A stretch of DNA of 30,318 nucleotides from CAYRYU01 sp964428355. Its GTDB lineage: Bacteria > Muiribacteriota > Ozemobacteria > Ozemobacterales > Ozemobacteraceae. The notes beneath the pieces are model-generated. The model did not search any database. It was given only the letters and a program-made list of their open reading frames with translations, and was not told the DNA's origin. Shown here in pieces: positions 8,068 through 14,793 of the stretch. The translations under genes were made by a program, and so were the position numbers. The stretch lies in the NCBI GenBank assembly GCA_964428355.1, contig CAYRYU010000085.1, positions 1-30,318 of the forward strand. The letters are read 5' to 3'. Position 1 is the stretch's first letter; each line of letters begins with the position of its first letter.

Positions 8068-8140
8068 AGCGGGAGACGAGGCTCGAACTCGCGACCACCT
8101 GCTTGGAAGGCAGGGACTCTACCAACTGAGTTACTCCCGC
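8068..8140 (-). tRNA. tRNA-Gly (anticodon TCC)
   Basis: 73 nt including the discriminator base. The acceptor stem GCGGGAG pairs with CTCCCGC. The anticodon stem CCTGC/GCAGG holds the loop CTTCCAA, giving anticodon TCC. The T-arm has GGTTCGAGCC-like sequence (GAGTTCGAGCC). CCA is not encoded. It is second in a two-tRNA unit, 19 nt after tRNA-Leu. Confidence 0.93.
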
Positions 8141-8159
8141 GGTCTGCCAGGGTCGAGGG

Positions 8160-8241
8160 TGCGAAGGGCGGGACTTGAACCCGCACGGTGTTACCCACCA
8201 GATCCTAAGTCTGGCGCGTCTGCCAGTTCCGCCACCCTCGC
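8160..8241 (-). tRNA. tRNA-Leu (anticodon TAG)
   Basis: 82 nt, with the long variable arm of class II tRNAs. The acceptor GCGAGGG pairs with CCTTCGC (one G-T). The anticodon stem CCAGA/TCTGG encloses CTTAGGA, giving anticodon TAG, and the T-arm is GGGTTCAAGTCCC. CCA is not encoded. It is first in the tRNA unit. Confidence 0.93.
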
Positions 8242-8262
8242 GCAATTGGCTTTTGTGGGTAC

Positions 8263-8291
8263 AGCATACCAGATCCACCGCCTGAATGCAA
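8263..8291 (-). promoter_or_regulatory. Promoter of the tRNA-Leu/tRNA-Gly unit
   Basis: On the minus strand TTGCAT and TATGCT are separated by 17 bp and lie 22 nt upstream of tRNA-Leu. This is a close sigma-70 match. Confidence 0.75.
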
Positions 8292-8321
8292 GGATTTTCT
8301 GGATTCCCGCGATCGAAAACA

Positions 8322-8350
8322 TTGACAATTGGATGGGGGATTGCTAGACT
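8322..8350 (+). promoter_or_regulatory. secG promoter
   Basis: A perfect -35 TTGACA and a -10 TAGACT are 17 bp apart, 43 nt upstream of the secG start. It is back to back with the tRNA promoter. Confidence 0.85.
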
Positions 8351-8393
8351 AACCCACCACTTGCGGTTCGATAATCTCCAAAAGGAGTACTCC

Positions 8394-8741
8394 ATGATTG
8401 CCATTCTGGTGAAGATCGTACATTTCATCGTGTGCATCGGCCTGATCGTCATCGTTCTTCTTCAGGCCGACAAGGGCGAAGGCCTCGCCGGAGCCTTCGG
8501 CGGCGGTGCCTCCGGAACCCTCTTCGGGGAACGCGGAAGCGGCGGCCCGATGGCGAAGCTCACCACTGCCATGGCGGTCATTTTCATGATCACCTCCCTC
8601 ATCATCTCGATCTACCTCCCGCAGAACGTGGACAAGACCTCCTCCCTTTCCAGCCCGACACCCCCGATGGAAGCCCCGGCTGCACCTCCCATGCCCGGCT
8701 TGCCGATCCCGGGAGGCGCGGCGGTTCCCGGGGGCCAGTAA
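8394..8741 (+). CDS. secG: Preprotein translocase subunit SecG
   Basis: 115 residues from ATG at 8394 after AAAGGAG. SecG is the small accessory subunit of the SecYEG channel in the inner membrane and eases SecA-driven export. The pattern is clear: transmembrane helix at about 3-22, the cytoplasmic loop LLQADKGEGLAGAFGGG then FGERGSGGPMAKLT, and a second helix at about 54-75. The last 35 residues are a Pro/Gly/Ala-rich tail (PPMEAPAAPPMPG and on), common in SecG of several phyla. It has its own consensus promoter and terminator, so it is monocistronic. The many secreted proteins in this window would use this channel. Confidence 0.95.
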   Translation: MIAILVKIVHFIVCIGLIVIVLLQADKGEGLAGAFGGGASGTLFGERGSGGPMAKLTTAMAVIFMITSLIISIYLPQNVDKTSSLSSPTPPMEAPAAPPMPGLPIPGGAAVPGGQ

Positions 8742-8818
8742 CCCCCTCCTGTGCCGGTCGCAGCTCCCCTGCGGCCCGCTTCCGGAAATCCGATCTTCCG
8801 CAGTATTTTCAGACAGCA

Positions 8819-8842
8819 AAGCGGCGAGCGATCGCCGCTTTT
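8819..8842 (+). terminator. Rho-independent terminator after secG
   Basis: AAGCGGCGA and TCGCCGCTT form a perfect 9-bp stem with a GCGA loop, followed by TTTT. It lies 77 nt after the secG stop. Confidence 0.85.
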
Positions 8843-8867
8843 CCATTTCGGCCCCCTTTTGTCGCTA

Positions 8868-8896
8868 TTCCCATCCCTTTGAAGATGTGATAGACT
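8868..8896 (+). promoter_or_regulatory. Likely enolase promoter
   Basis: TTCCCA and TAGACT are 17 bp apart, 45 nt upstream of eno. The -10 box is identical to that of secG; the -35 box matches at four of six positions. Confidence 0.5.
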
Positions 8897-8941
8897 TTGT
8901 CCGCCCCATGAATGAGGGCAAATCATCCCAAGGAGGCTTCC

Positions 8942-10237
8942 ATGTCCGTTATTGATGCGATTCAGGCCCGTGAGATTCTCGACAGCCGAGGAAATCCGAC
9001 CATCGAGGTCGAGGTCATCCTCGAGAGCGGCGCCTACGGTTGTGCCGCGGTCCCTTCCGGCGCTTCCACCGGAGAGCATGAAGCCGTCGAACTCCGTGAC
9101 GGTGACAAGAAACGCTATCTCGGAAAAGGCGTTCTGAAAGCCGTCGAAAATGTCAACAAGACGATCGCCAAGGAACTCGAAGGGATGGATGCCCTCGAGC
9201 AGAGGGAGATCGACCATGCCCTCATCCGCCTCGACGGTACTCCCAACAAGAAGAAGCTCGGAGCCAATGCCACACTCGGCGTCTCCCTCGCCGTCGCCAA
9301 AGCCGCGGCCGAACTCGTCGGATTCCCCCTCTACCGCTACATCGGCGGAGTCAACGCCTCCCTGCTCCCGGTTCCGATGATGAACATCCTCAACGGCGGA
9401 TCCCACGCCGACAACAACGTCGATTTCCAGGAGTTCATGGTCATGCCCGCCGGCGCAAAGAGCTTCTCCGAAGCCCTCCGGATGGGCGTCGAGACCTTCC
9501 ACTCCCTCAAGGCCGTCCTCAAGGCCAAGGGCCTCAACACCGCCGTAGGCGACGAAGGCGGCTTCGCCCCCAACCTGAAATCCAATGAGGAAGCTATCGA
9601 ATCCATTCTCACCGCGATCGAGAAGGCCGGATACAAAGCCGGAAAAGACATCTACATCGCCCTCGACCCCGCCGCCTCCGAATTCTTCCAGGACGGCCAC
9701 TACGTGTTCAAGAAGTCCGACAAATCCAAGAAGTCTCCGACCGAGATGGCCGACTACTGGCTCGCCTGGGCGAAAAAGTATCCCATCATCTCTCTCGAAG
9801 ACGGAATGGCCGAAGACGACTGGGAAGGCTGGAAATACCTGACCGACAAGAATGCCGGAAAGATCCAGCTCGTTGGTGACGATCTGTTCGTCACCAACGT
9901 CGAGCGTCTCCAGATGGGCCTCGACAAGGGCATCGCGAACTCCATCCTGATCAAGCTCAACCAGATCGGAACCCTGACCGAAACCCTCGACACCATGGAG
10001 CTTGCCAAGCGGAACGAGTACACCACGGTCGTCTCCCACCGCTCGGGGGAAACCGAGGATACCACCCTCGCTGACCTCGCGGTCGCGATGAATGCCGGCC
10101 AGATCAAGACCGGATCCGCCTCCCGCACCGACCGGATCTGCAAATACAACCGGCTCCTCAAGATCGAGGAGGAACTCGGCGATTCCGCACAATTCCAGGG
10201 CCTCGCCGGCTTCTACAACATCAAAGGCAAAGCCTGA
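8942..10237 (+). CDS. eno: Enolase (phosphopyruvate hydratase)
   Basis: 431 residues, the normal length. It converts 2-phosphoglycerate to phosphoenolpyruvate in glycolysis and gluconeogenesis in the cytoplasm. Signature segments are in order: EILDSRGNPTIEVEV, SGASTGEHEA, NILNGGSHADNNVDFQEFM, GDEGGFAPNL, SLEDGMAEDDW, GDDLFVTN, ILIKLNQIGTLTET and SHRSGETEDT, so the Mg2+ ligands, catalytic Glu/Lys pair and His are all present. The frame is open to 8912, but ATG at 8942 follows AAGGAGG and matches the family N-terminus MSVIDAIQAREIL. It is monocistronic between the secG terminator and its own terminator. Codon use is strongly biased to C and G at third positions, as expected of a highly expressed gene. 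Confidence 0.98.
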   Translation: MSVIDAIQAREILDSRGNPTIEVEVILESGAYGCAAVPSGASTGEHEAVELRDGDKKRYLGKGVLKAVENVNKTIAKELEGMDALEQREIDHALIRLDGTPNKKKLGANATLGVSLAVAKAAAELVGFPLYRYIGGVNASLLPVPMMNILNGGSHADNNVDFQEFMVMPAGAKSFSEALRMGVETFHSLKAVLKAKGLNTAVGDEGGFAPNLKSNEEAIESILTAIEKAGYKAGKDIYIALDPAASEFFQDGHYVFKKSDKSKKSPTEMADYWLAWAKKYPIISLEDGMAEDDWEGWKYLTDKNAGKIQLVGDDLFVTNVERLQMGLDKGIANSILIKLNQIGTLTETLDTMELAKRNEYTTVVSHRSGETEDTTLADLAVAMNAGQIKTGSASRTDRICKYNRLLKIEEELGDSAQFQGLAGFYNIKGKA

Positions 10238-10266
10238 CCCTTACCCGGCCCAACCACCGGCTGAAT

Positions 10267-10305
10267 AAAAAAACCCCCGCCTCGTCGTGAGGCGGGGGTT
10301 TACCT
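10267..10305. terminator. Bidirectional terminator between eno and the convergent gene
   Basis: AAACCCCCGCCTC and GAGGCGGGGGTTT form a 13-bp stem with a 5-nt loop. An A-run on the left serves the leftward gene; the right side is only T-moderate for eno. It ends both convergent transcripts. Confidence 0.85.
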
Positions 10306-10333
10306 TTTCTGGGGGTTATTCGCCTTCCCGGGG

Positions 10334-11281
10334 CTATTCGCCTGAATCGATGGCGTCTTCGGGGTTGTCGCTCGAAGTGGTCGAGGTTACATCCGAATCA
10401 GATTCGGACCCCGAAGCGATCTCATCGGGGGGAGGGGGCGGAGGAGGCATGACCGGGTTGCCGTTGCCGTCTTTGATCACCAGGCGACCGTCGGTATCAG
10501 TCGCGACGGTGTAGCCGTTCGCGTTCGCCCATTCCTTGAGCTTTGCCTCCATCTCTGCCTTCTGCTCCTCGGTCAGCTCGGGAGGCTCGGGAGGAAGGGG
10601 GGGCATGCTGGCGACATCGGATCCGATGCCGTCAGGGGGCGGGAACATCCCCGGAGGGGGAGGAGGCCTGTGGCCCTTGCCATGCCAGGGAGGAGGAGGT
10701 CGGTGGCCCTTGCCGTGGATTCGGCCGCTGCCGGTGCCGATCTCATCGGAGCCGGACGCGATTCCGTCGGGCGGGGGAGGAGGACGATGACCGGGTCCGT
10801 GACCACGTCCGTGATCGCGGCCGCCATGTCCGGGGGGACGGCGGATTCCGCGAGGCCCGCTCGCATTTTCAGTTCCGGAGCCGATTCCATCGGGTGGCGG
10901 AAACATCCCCGGAGGGGGAGGAGGTCTGTGACCCTTGCCGTGACCCCGACCGATTCCCATGGGCCCGCTCGCGGGTTCCCCGTCGGGGCGGAAGATCTCG
11001 GGAGGTGGCCTGACGATCTTGCCGTTGCCGTCCTTCGCTACCAGGCGGCCCCTTTCGTCCTTCTCGGTGGTGTAGCCCTGTTCAGCGGCCCAACTCGCGA
11101 TCTTGGCCTCGATCTTGGCGATCATTTCGGGGGGAAGAGGGGGCGGCCTGATCCCGGGTCGCTCTCCATCGGGGGGTAAAGGTGGAAGCTGAGCATCGGA
11201 AGAGGCGGTCTCTTCCGCGAAGAGGCCTCCCGACGACACCAGGACGAAGAGCCCGAGGGCCAGTACCAGAACCTTTTTCAT
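10334..11281 (-). CDS. Secreted His/Pro-rich protein with two copies of a helix-GYTT-GRLV repeat domain
   Basis: 315 residues; ATG at 11281 follows AAAAGGAGGAATTC. The signal peptide is MKKVLVLALGLFVLVSSGG followed by LFAEE. Two copies of an unnamed domain of about 50 residues are at 47-96 (IAKIEAKIASWAAEQGYTT, then DERGRLVAKDGNGKIVRPPPE) and 232-281 (MEAKLKEWANANGYT, then DTDGRLVIKDGNGNPVMPPP). Between them lies a His/Gly/Pro-rich stretch in which HGKGHRPPPPPGMFPPPDG occurs twice and shorter GHRPPPP units recur, possibly binding metal. The C-terminus is acidic and Ser-rich. No known function. Two other genes here carry the same domain (14794-16038 and 16729-17799). It is convergent with eno and is the last gene in a leftward series. 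Confidence 0.85.
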   Translation of the reverse strand: MKKVLVLALGLFVLVSSGGLFAEETASSDAQLPPLPPDGERPGIRPPPLPPEMIAKIEAKIASWAAEQGYTTEKDERGRLVAKDGNGKIVRPPPEIFRPDGEPASGPMGIGRGHGKGHRPPPPPGMFPPPDGIGSGTENASGPRGIRRPPGHGGRDHGRGHGPGHRPPPPPDGIASGSDEIGTGSGRIHGKGHRPPPPWHGKGHRPPPPPGMFPPPDGIGSDVASMPPLPPEPPELTEEQKAEMEAKLKEWANANGYTVATDTDGRLVIKDGNGNPVMPPPPPPPDEIASGSESDSDVTSTTSSDNPEDAIDSGE

Positions 11282-11307
11282 GAATTCCTCCTTTTGATGA
11301 TTGATCT
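11253..11307. repeat. 55-bp exact direct duplication, left copy (contig-end overlap)
   Basis: Identical over all 55 bases to 11408-11462, and it abuts the N gap. It covers the start codon and ribosome-binding site of the leftward repeat-domain gene. It is best read as one sequence present at two unmerged contig ends. Confidence 0.9.
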
Positions 11308-11407
11308 NNNNNNNNNNNNNNNNNNNNNNNNNNNNNNNNNNNNNNNNNNNNNNNNNNNNNNNNNNNNNNNNNNNNNNNNNNNNNNNNNNNNNNNNNNNNN
11401 NNNNNNN
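11308..11407. other. Assembly gap (100 N), probably false
   Basis: Both sides end in the same 55 bases, so the two contigs most likely overlap and nothing is missing. An apparent second copy of the gene start right of the gap is an artefact. Confidence 0.9.
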
Positions 11408-11462
11408 CCGAGGGCCAGTACCAGAACCTTTTTCATGAATTCCTCCTTTTGATGATTGATCT
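11408..11462. repeat. 55-bp exact direct duplication, right copy (contig-end overlap)
   Basis: The second copy of 11253-11307, starting at the first base after the gap. A 55-base overlap is what a de Bruijn assembler run at k=55 leaves at contig ends. Confidence 0.9.
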
Positions 11463-11472
11463 GTCGGGGTTT

Positions 11473-11509
11473 GGCCCGAAAGAACTTCGCCATCCGGGCG
11501 AAAGGCCCC
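11473..11509 (+). repeat. REP-like hairpin element, copy 1
   Basis: Core CTTCGCCATCCGGGCGAAA, with a stem TTCGCC/GGGCGAA and outer arms GGCC/GGCC. The same 19-nt core is at 15963-15999 on the other strand with different but complementary outer arms. This copy lies in the leader region of the gene ending at 10334. Confidence 0.6.
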
Positions 11510-11597
11510 TTCAGAATTTTTGACGCATCAAAAAACACGATTCGTGACGCGGAATTTTCAGCTTTACAAACCTTCACACGCTTCTTTCCTCAACAAC

Positions 11598-12242
11598 CTA
11601 AGGCAGGCCCTTCACCAGGAAGGAATGGTTCAGCCGCCGGTTCAGGAAGACCGGCACCACATTCGTTCCTATCATCACCGGAGCGGCCTGGTCCCGGATG
11701 TTCAGGCGGTTCTCGATTTCCATCTCGACCTTGAAGGAAAGGGTCCCCGGAAGCCCGTTCTTCTGGGTGTTCCGTGATTCGGTCTTGACCGAAAGGCTCT
11801 TCAGCCTCCCCCTGATGAGCGAAACGCTCTTCCCACCTTCCTCCCGAAAGAGATCTCCCGTCCCCTGGTCGATCCGGTAGCGAACCTCGACGAGGGAATC
11901 CCCCCTCCGCCTGACGATCCGGAACCCGGCGGAATCGCTCTGGACCGCCTCCGCCCACCTTCCGGGGTCGCCGCCGGGAAAATCGGCGCAGAAGAGATCG
12001 TCGTTGGCAACCCGGAGCACCTGCCATGACTCGGAAACATTCTCGAGCTTGTCGTCGATCGTCGTGTAGGATCGGAAATAGTGCCGGAAAAAGGCGTAAA
12101 CCGTCCCGGAGATGATCAGGAGAAGTCCCACGACCACGAGGAGTTCCACCGTGGTCAGCCCCCCGGAACCCCAACCAGAATCCCGCGTGATCGAACCACT
12201 TCTGATGGACTTTCCCCGCGGAGGGATGAGTGTCTGGATCAC
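11598..12242 (-). CDS. Prepilin-like protein, GspJ-like minor pseudopilin candidate
   Basis: 214 residues from GTG at 12242. I prefer this start because GGAGG lies 8 nt upstream inside the previous gene, and only 1 nt separates it from that stop; ATG at 12257 is possible. The type IV prepilin signal is GSGG then LTTVELLVVVGLLLIISG, with cleavage after G28 and the +5 glutamate at E33, followed by one membrane helix. The rest is a soluble beta-rich domain typical of minor pilins (SAGFRIVRRRGDSLVEVRYR). Such proteins are processed by a prepilin peptidase and join a pilus or type II secretion pseudopilus. Its order after the 12244-12699 gene and its size fit GspJ, but sequence alone does not prove that. 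Confidence 0.8.
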   Translation of the reverse strand: MIQTLIPPRGKSIRSGSITRDSGWGSGGLTTVELLVVVGLLLIISGTVYAFFRHYFRSYTTIDDKLENVSESWQVLRVANDDLFCADFPGGDPGRWAEAVQSDSAGFRIVRRRGDSLVEVRYRIDQGTGDLFREEGGKSVSLIRGRLKSLSVKTESRNTQKNGLPGTLSFKVEMEIENRLNIRDQAAPVMIGTNVVPVFLNRRLNHSFLVKGLP

Positions 12243-12243
12243 G

Positions 12244-12699
12244 TCATCTGCCTCCATGATTGCTCCCAACCGTCTGCTGAATCTCGATATCGGCCCGGGG
12301 TTGGTCGGCAGACCTGACTTCGATGTTGATGCTACGGGTGTTTCCGTTCCGGGGTTCGACCCTGACCTTCCGCGAGTAGTCTTTGGGAACCGCCGACAGG
12401 ACTATGTCGGTAAGGGGGTCCCCCTCGTAGAGGCGGAAAACGCCGCCCTCGACGGGAAGATCGATCGAATGGTCTGGAACGAGACTCGAAACCGGAATCA
12501 ACTCGACCTGGGTCATGATCTCCCTGACCGCGGAAAAAGTGATCGCGCGGGCCTGGATAACCTTCGAGTTTTCGATGTTGAAAGAGAAGATGCTGATGAT
12601 CGGAAGCGCAGCCACGAGAAAGCAGACGATGGCTATGAGAAGCTCCACCAGCCCGAATCCTCGGGCCTCCGGTGTTCCTTCAGGCAGTTGTCGGGTCAT
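12244..12699 (-). CDS. Prepilin-like protein, GspI-like minor pseudopilin candidate
   Basis: 151 residues. ATG at 12699 overlaps the stop of the upstream gene in ATGA, so the two are translationally coupled. The prepilin signal is EARG then FGLVELLIAIVCFLVAALPI, with cleavage after G14 and glutamate at +5 (E19). The small C-terminal domain has beta-strand character (FRLYEGDPLTDIVLSAV, RKVRVEPRNG). It is co-transcribed between the 693-residue anchored protein and the 214-residue prepilin-like gene. Size and order fit the GspI position of an I/J/K tip set. No assembly ATPase or secretin is in the window, so the machine it serves lies elsewhere. Confidence 0.8.
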   Translation of the reverse strand: MTRQLPEGTPEARGFGLVELLIAIVCFLVAALPIISIFSFNIENSKVIQARAITFSAVREIMTQVELIPVSSLVPDHSIDLPVEGGVFRLYEGDPLTDIVLSAVPKDYSRKVRVEPRNGNTRSINIEVRSADQPRADIEIQQTVGSNHGGR

Positions 12700-14777
12700 T
12701 GGGTCACCGGCTGGAAGGAATCGACCGACCATGTTTCGAAGAAGTCGGCCAGAAGCGCGGTGTAGAATTCCTCACCCGCCTGCGAGGGATCGTACCGGGT
12801 ATCGTAGGTTATCCTTGCACCTGCCGGCCAGTCGGTCGGCTTCAGTCGGGAGACAGCCATTCCCCCTTTGATCTTCACGGGGGTGTTGAGCTTCCCGGGT
12901 TTGATGGTTCCCCCGAGGGCGACCAGAAATGCCTGGACCTCATCGTTCCCGCTTTCCAATACGATGTCTCCCCCGAACGAAGCGAGAGTCAGAAGGACAT
13001 CGGTGGTTTCACAAGTGATCCCCCCAGACACCTTGATTTCGCCTTTGACCACCAGGATTCCGCCCTTGCTGACCTGAAGACGCGTGGGGAGTTCCAGGGG
13101 CCCCTTCTTCACCATGACCGCCCGTCCCCTCAGATCGAGCTCTCCGTTCACCAGGTATTGGGCGGAAAACTGGGCGGCATCCTCGACTACATGGGTGATC
13201 CGGTCCGTGAGCAAGGCGGATTCATCTATCTTCTTCAGGTTTCCCTGGAAAATCGATCCTCCGGTGGAGAGGTGGGAGAGCTTGAAATCCTCGCCCGTCT
13301 GGAGATAGGCCCCGTAATTCTTCGTCTGGAACTGGGTGGGAGGCGGAAACTTCCGGCCCTGATCGAGAAGATAGTCGTAGGCCCGGTTGGCTTCCTCCTT
13401 GACAAGGCGGCTTGAATTTCCGAGGTAGTTCTTCTCCGTTTCGAAGATTTTCTGCATGGAAACCGAACCCAGCCCGACCTGGACGTTCTTCTTCTTGCTG
13501 AAGAAGTTCGCGGGGAGTTTGAGCGTGTCCCAGAGTGCGGCTTTCGTTCCCCCTGAAGTCGTGTATTCGGCCGGGGCCCTCAGCATCGTCAGGATCCCGT
13601 CGCTGCGCCCGTCCTGGTCGAGGTCGGCGGTCAAAGCCACATACTGAGGATACACCCGTTTCACCCTCCCCAGAACGATGGTCGGAGACGGATTGGCAAT
13701 GTTTCCGAAAAGGTGCAGGGACGAGGACTTCATCCGCCTCGAGTTGGCGGAGCAGAAATACTTTTCCAGGGTGTTCTTGTAATTCATGTCGGCCGGAGGG
13801 TTGGAGTTGTCGATCACGTAGAACCCGAAAAGAACCCCTTGAAGACCAAGCTTGGCGGTAGTGGGCGGGGAATCGCTGAGCCGGAAGTCCTGTTTGAAGG
13901 CCAGGGTATCGGGAAGCGTGTTCAACGAGAAGAGCGGGGGCTGGATCTCGGGCTTGTTGATGTTGAAGAAGTGGAAGAACTCCCCGTACTCCGAATCCCC
14001 GCCCGATGTCACGTGGAGCTCCAGATCCTTGTCGCCGCCCAGGAAAACGTATCCGACCTTCCTCAGATCGATCTGCCGGTAGTCCGGACTGTTGAACAGG
14101 ATCAGGGGGAGGTTCTTCGTGCTCTGCGCCGGGCGGCCGTCGATGAAATTCTCGAAGCAGTTGTACCCTTCCGCCGTTTCGGAGGTATCCTCGGGTTTCG
14201 AAACGAAAAGGGTGAACTTGGATACCACGGGAAGAGTCATTCCCATAACCTTGCACGGTTTCCCGAACTTGTAGGTTTTCCCAAGCCTCCGCATCGGCCG
14301 TCGGCCCAGGGAAATGTCGATCGTCAGGTCGAGCCGGCAGAGCTTTTCCCTGGAATCCTTCCATTGGCTAAGGGCGGCCAGAGGAGCATACCCGTCGAAT
14401 CGGGCGTCGATCTCGCAGGAAAGCCCCGCGAACTCCTTCCTTCCCGAAAAGGCGAACGACTTCGCCCATGTTTCATCAAGTCCGCTGACCTTGACTGGAA
14501 AGTCATCCGGCCCGGCCCGGACCAGCTGCTTGAAAAGAGCTCCGGAGGGGTTGGCCAGCTCTGCCCCGATCGACTCGAAGACTACGTTGGATACCTCGAA
14601 AGCCGCGAAATCCATGAGGCACGACGTGGTGTGGGCGTTGACGAAGCTCGCCTTCTCGCTGATGGAACGATAAAGGGAGAAACCTAGGACTCCCAGGACG
14701 ATGATCGATCCTATCACGATCAGGAAGATGATGCTTCCACGTCGCGAACCCACTGAACTTCTCAAGGGGATTCCCAT
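12696..14777 (-). CDS. Large anchored PilX/GspK-like protein with beta-rich C-terminal region
   Basis: 693 residues from ATG at 14777, 16 nt after the stop of the EF-hand gene. The frame is open to 14948, but the extension is Arg-rich and antisense-like. The N-terminus is MGIPLRSSVGSRRG then SIIFLIVIGSIIVLGVLGF, a short basic leader and one membrane helix without the +5 glutamate. That is how PilX and GspK N-termini look. A long unassigned middle region follows. Near the C-terminus, segments such as LDLRGRAVMVKKGPLEL and GGILVVKGEIKVSGGI alternate in bactofilin or beta-helix style. GspK caps the I-J-K pseudopilus tip; with two prepilin-like genes directly after it, that role is a fair but unproven guess. 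Confidence 0.75.
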   Translation of the reverse strand: MGIPLRSSVGSRRGSIIFLIVIGSIIVLGVLGFSLYRSISEKASFVNAHTTSCLMDFAAFEVSNVVFESIGAELANPSGALFKQLVRAGPDDFPVKVSGLDETWAKSFAFSGRKEFAGLSCEIDARFDGYAPLAALSQWKDSREKLCRLDLTIDISLGRRPMRRLGKTYKFGKPCKVMGMTLPVVSKFTLFVSKPEDTSETAEGYNCFENFIDGRPAQSTKNLPLILFNSPDYRQIDLRKVGYVFLGGDKDLELHVTSGGDSEYGEFFHFFNINKPEIQPPLFSLNTLPDTLAFKQDFRLSDSPPTTAKLGLQGVLFGFYVIDNSNPPADMNYKNTLEKYFCSANSRRMKSSSLHLFGNIANPSPTIVLGRVKRVYPQYVALTADLDQDGRSDGILTMLRAPAEYTTSGGTKAALWDTLKLPANFFSKKKNVQVGLGSVSMQKIFETEKNYLGNSSRLVKEEANRAYDYLLDQGRKFPPPTQFQTKNYGAYLQTGEDFKLSHLSTGGSIFQGNLKKIDESALLTDRITHVVEDAAQFSAQYLVNGELDLRGRAVMVKKGPLELPTRLQVSKGGILVVKGEIKVSGGITCETTDVLLTLASFGGDIVLESGNDEVQAFLVALGGTIKPGKLNTPVKIKGGMAVSRLKPTDWPAGARITYDTRYDPSQAGEEFYTALLADFFETWSVDSFQPVTQ

Positions 14778-14793
14778 GGTCCGTTGCCGGTTT

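Noticed and set aside
8859..8864. TTGTCG as the enolase -35 box
   Set aside because: Spacing to the TAGACT -10 box is 26 bp, too long; TTCCCA at 17 bp is better.
8612..10192. Minus-strand open frame of 526 codons
   Set aside because: Antisense to enolase; long antisense frames are expected opposite a GC-biased, highly expressed gene.
11473..11509. Cyclic-di-GMP or another known riboswitch
   Set aside because: The hairpin lacks the conserved GEMM or other riboswitch core sequences, and its second copy is in a coding region.
11278..11577. Minus-strand frame running through the N gap and starting a second MKKVLVLAL copy
   Set aside because: Made by the 55-bp duplicated contig end and the false gap.
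13222..14364. Minus-strand frame of 380 codons in another frame of the 693-residue gene
   Set aside because: Arg/Pro/Gly-rich shadow frame without a ribosome-binding site; the chosen frame has a membrane anchor and operon spacing.
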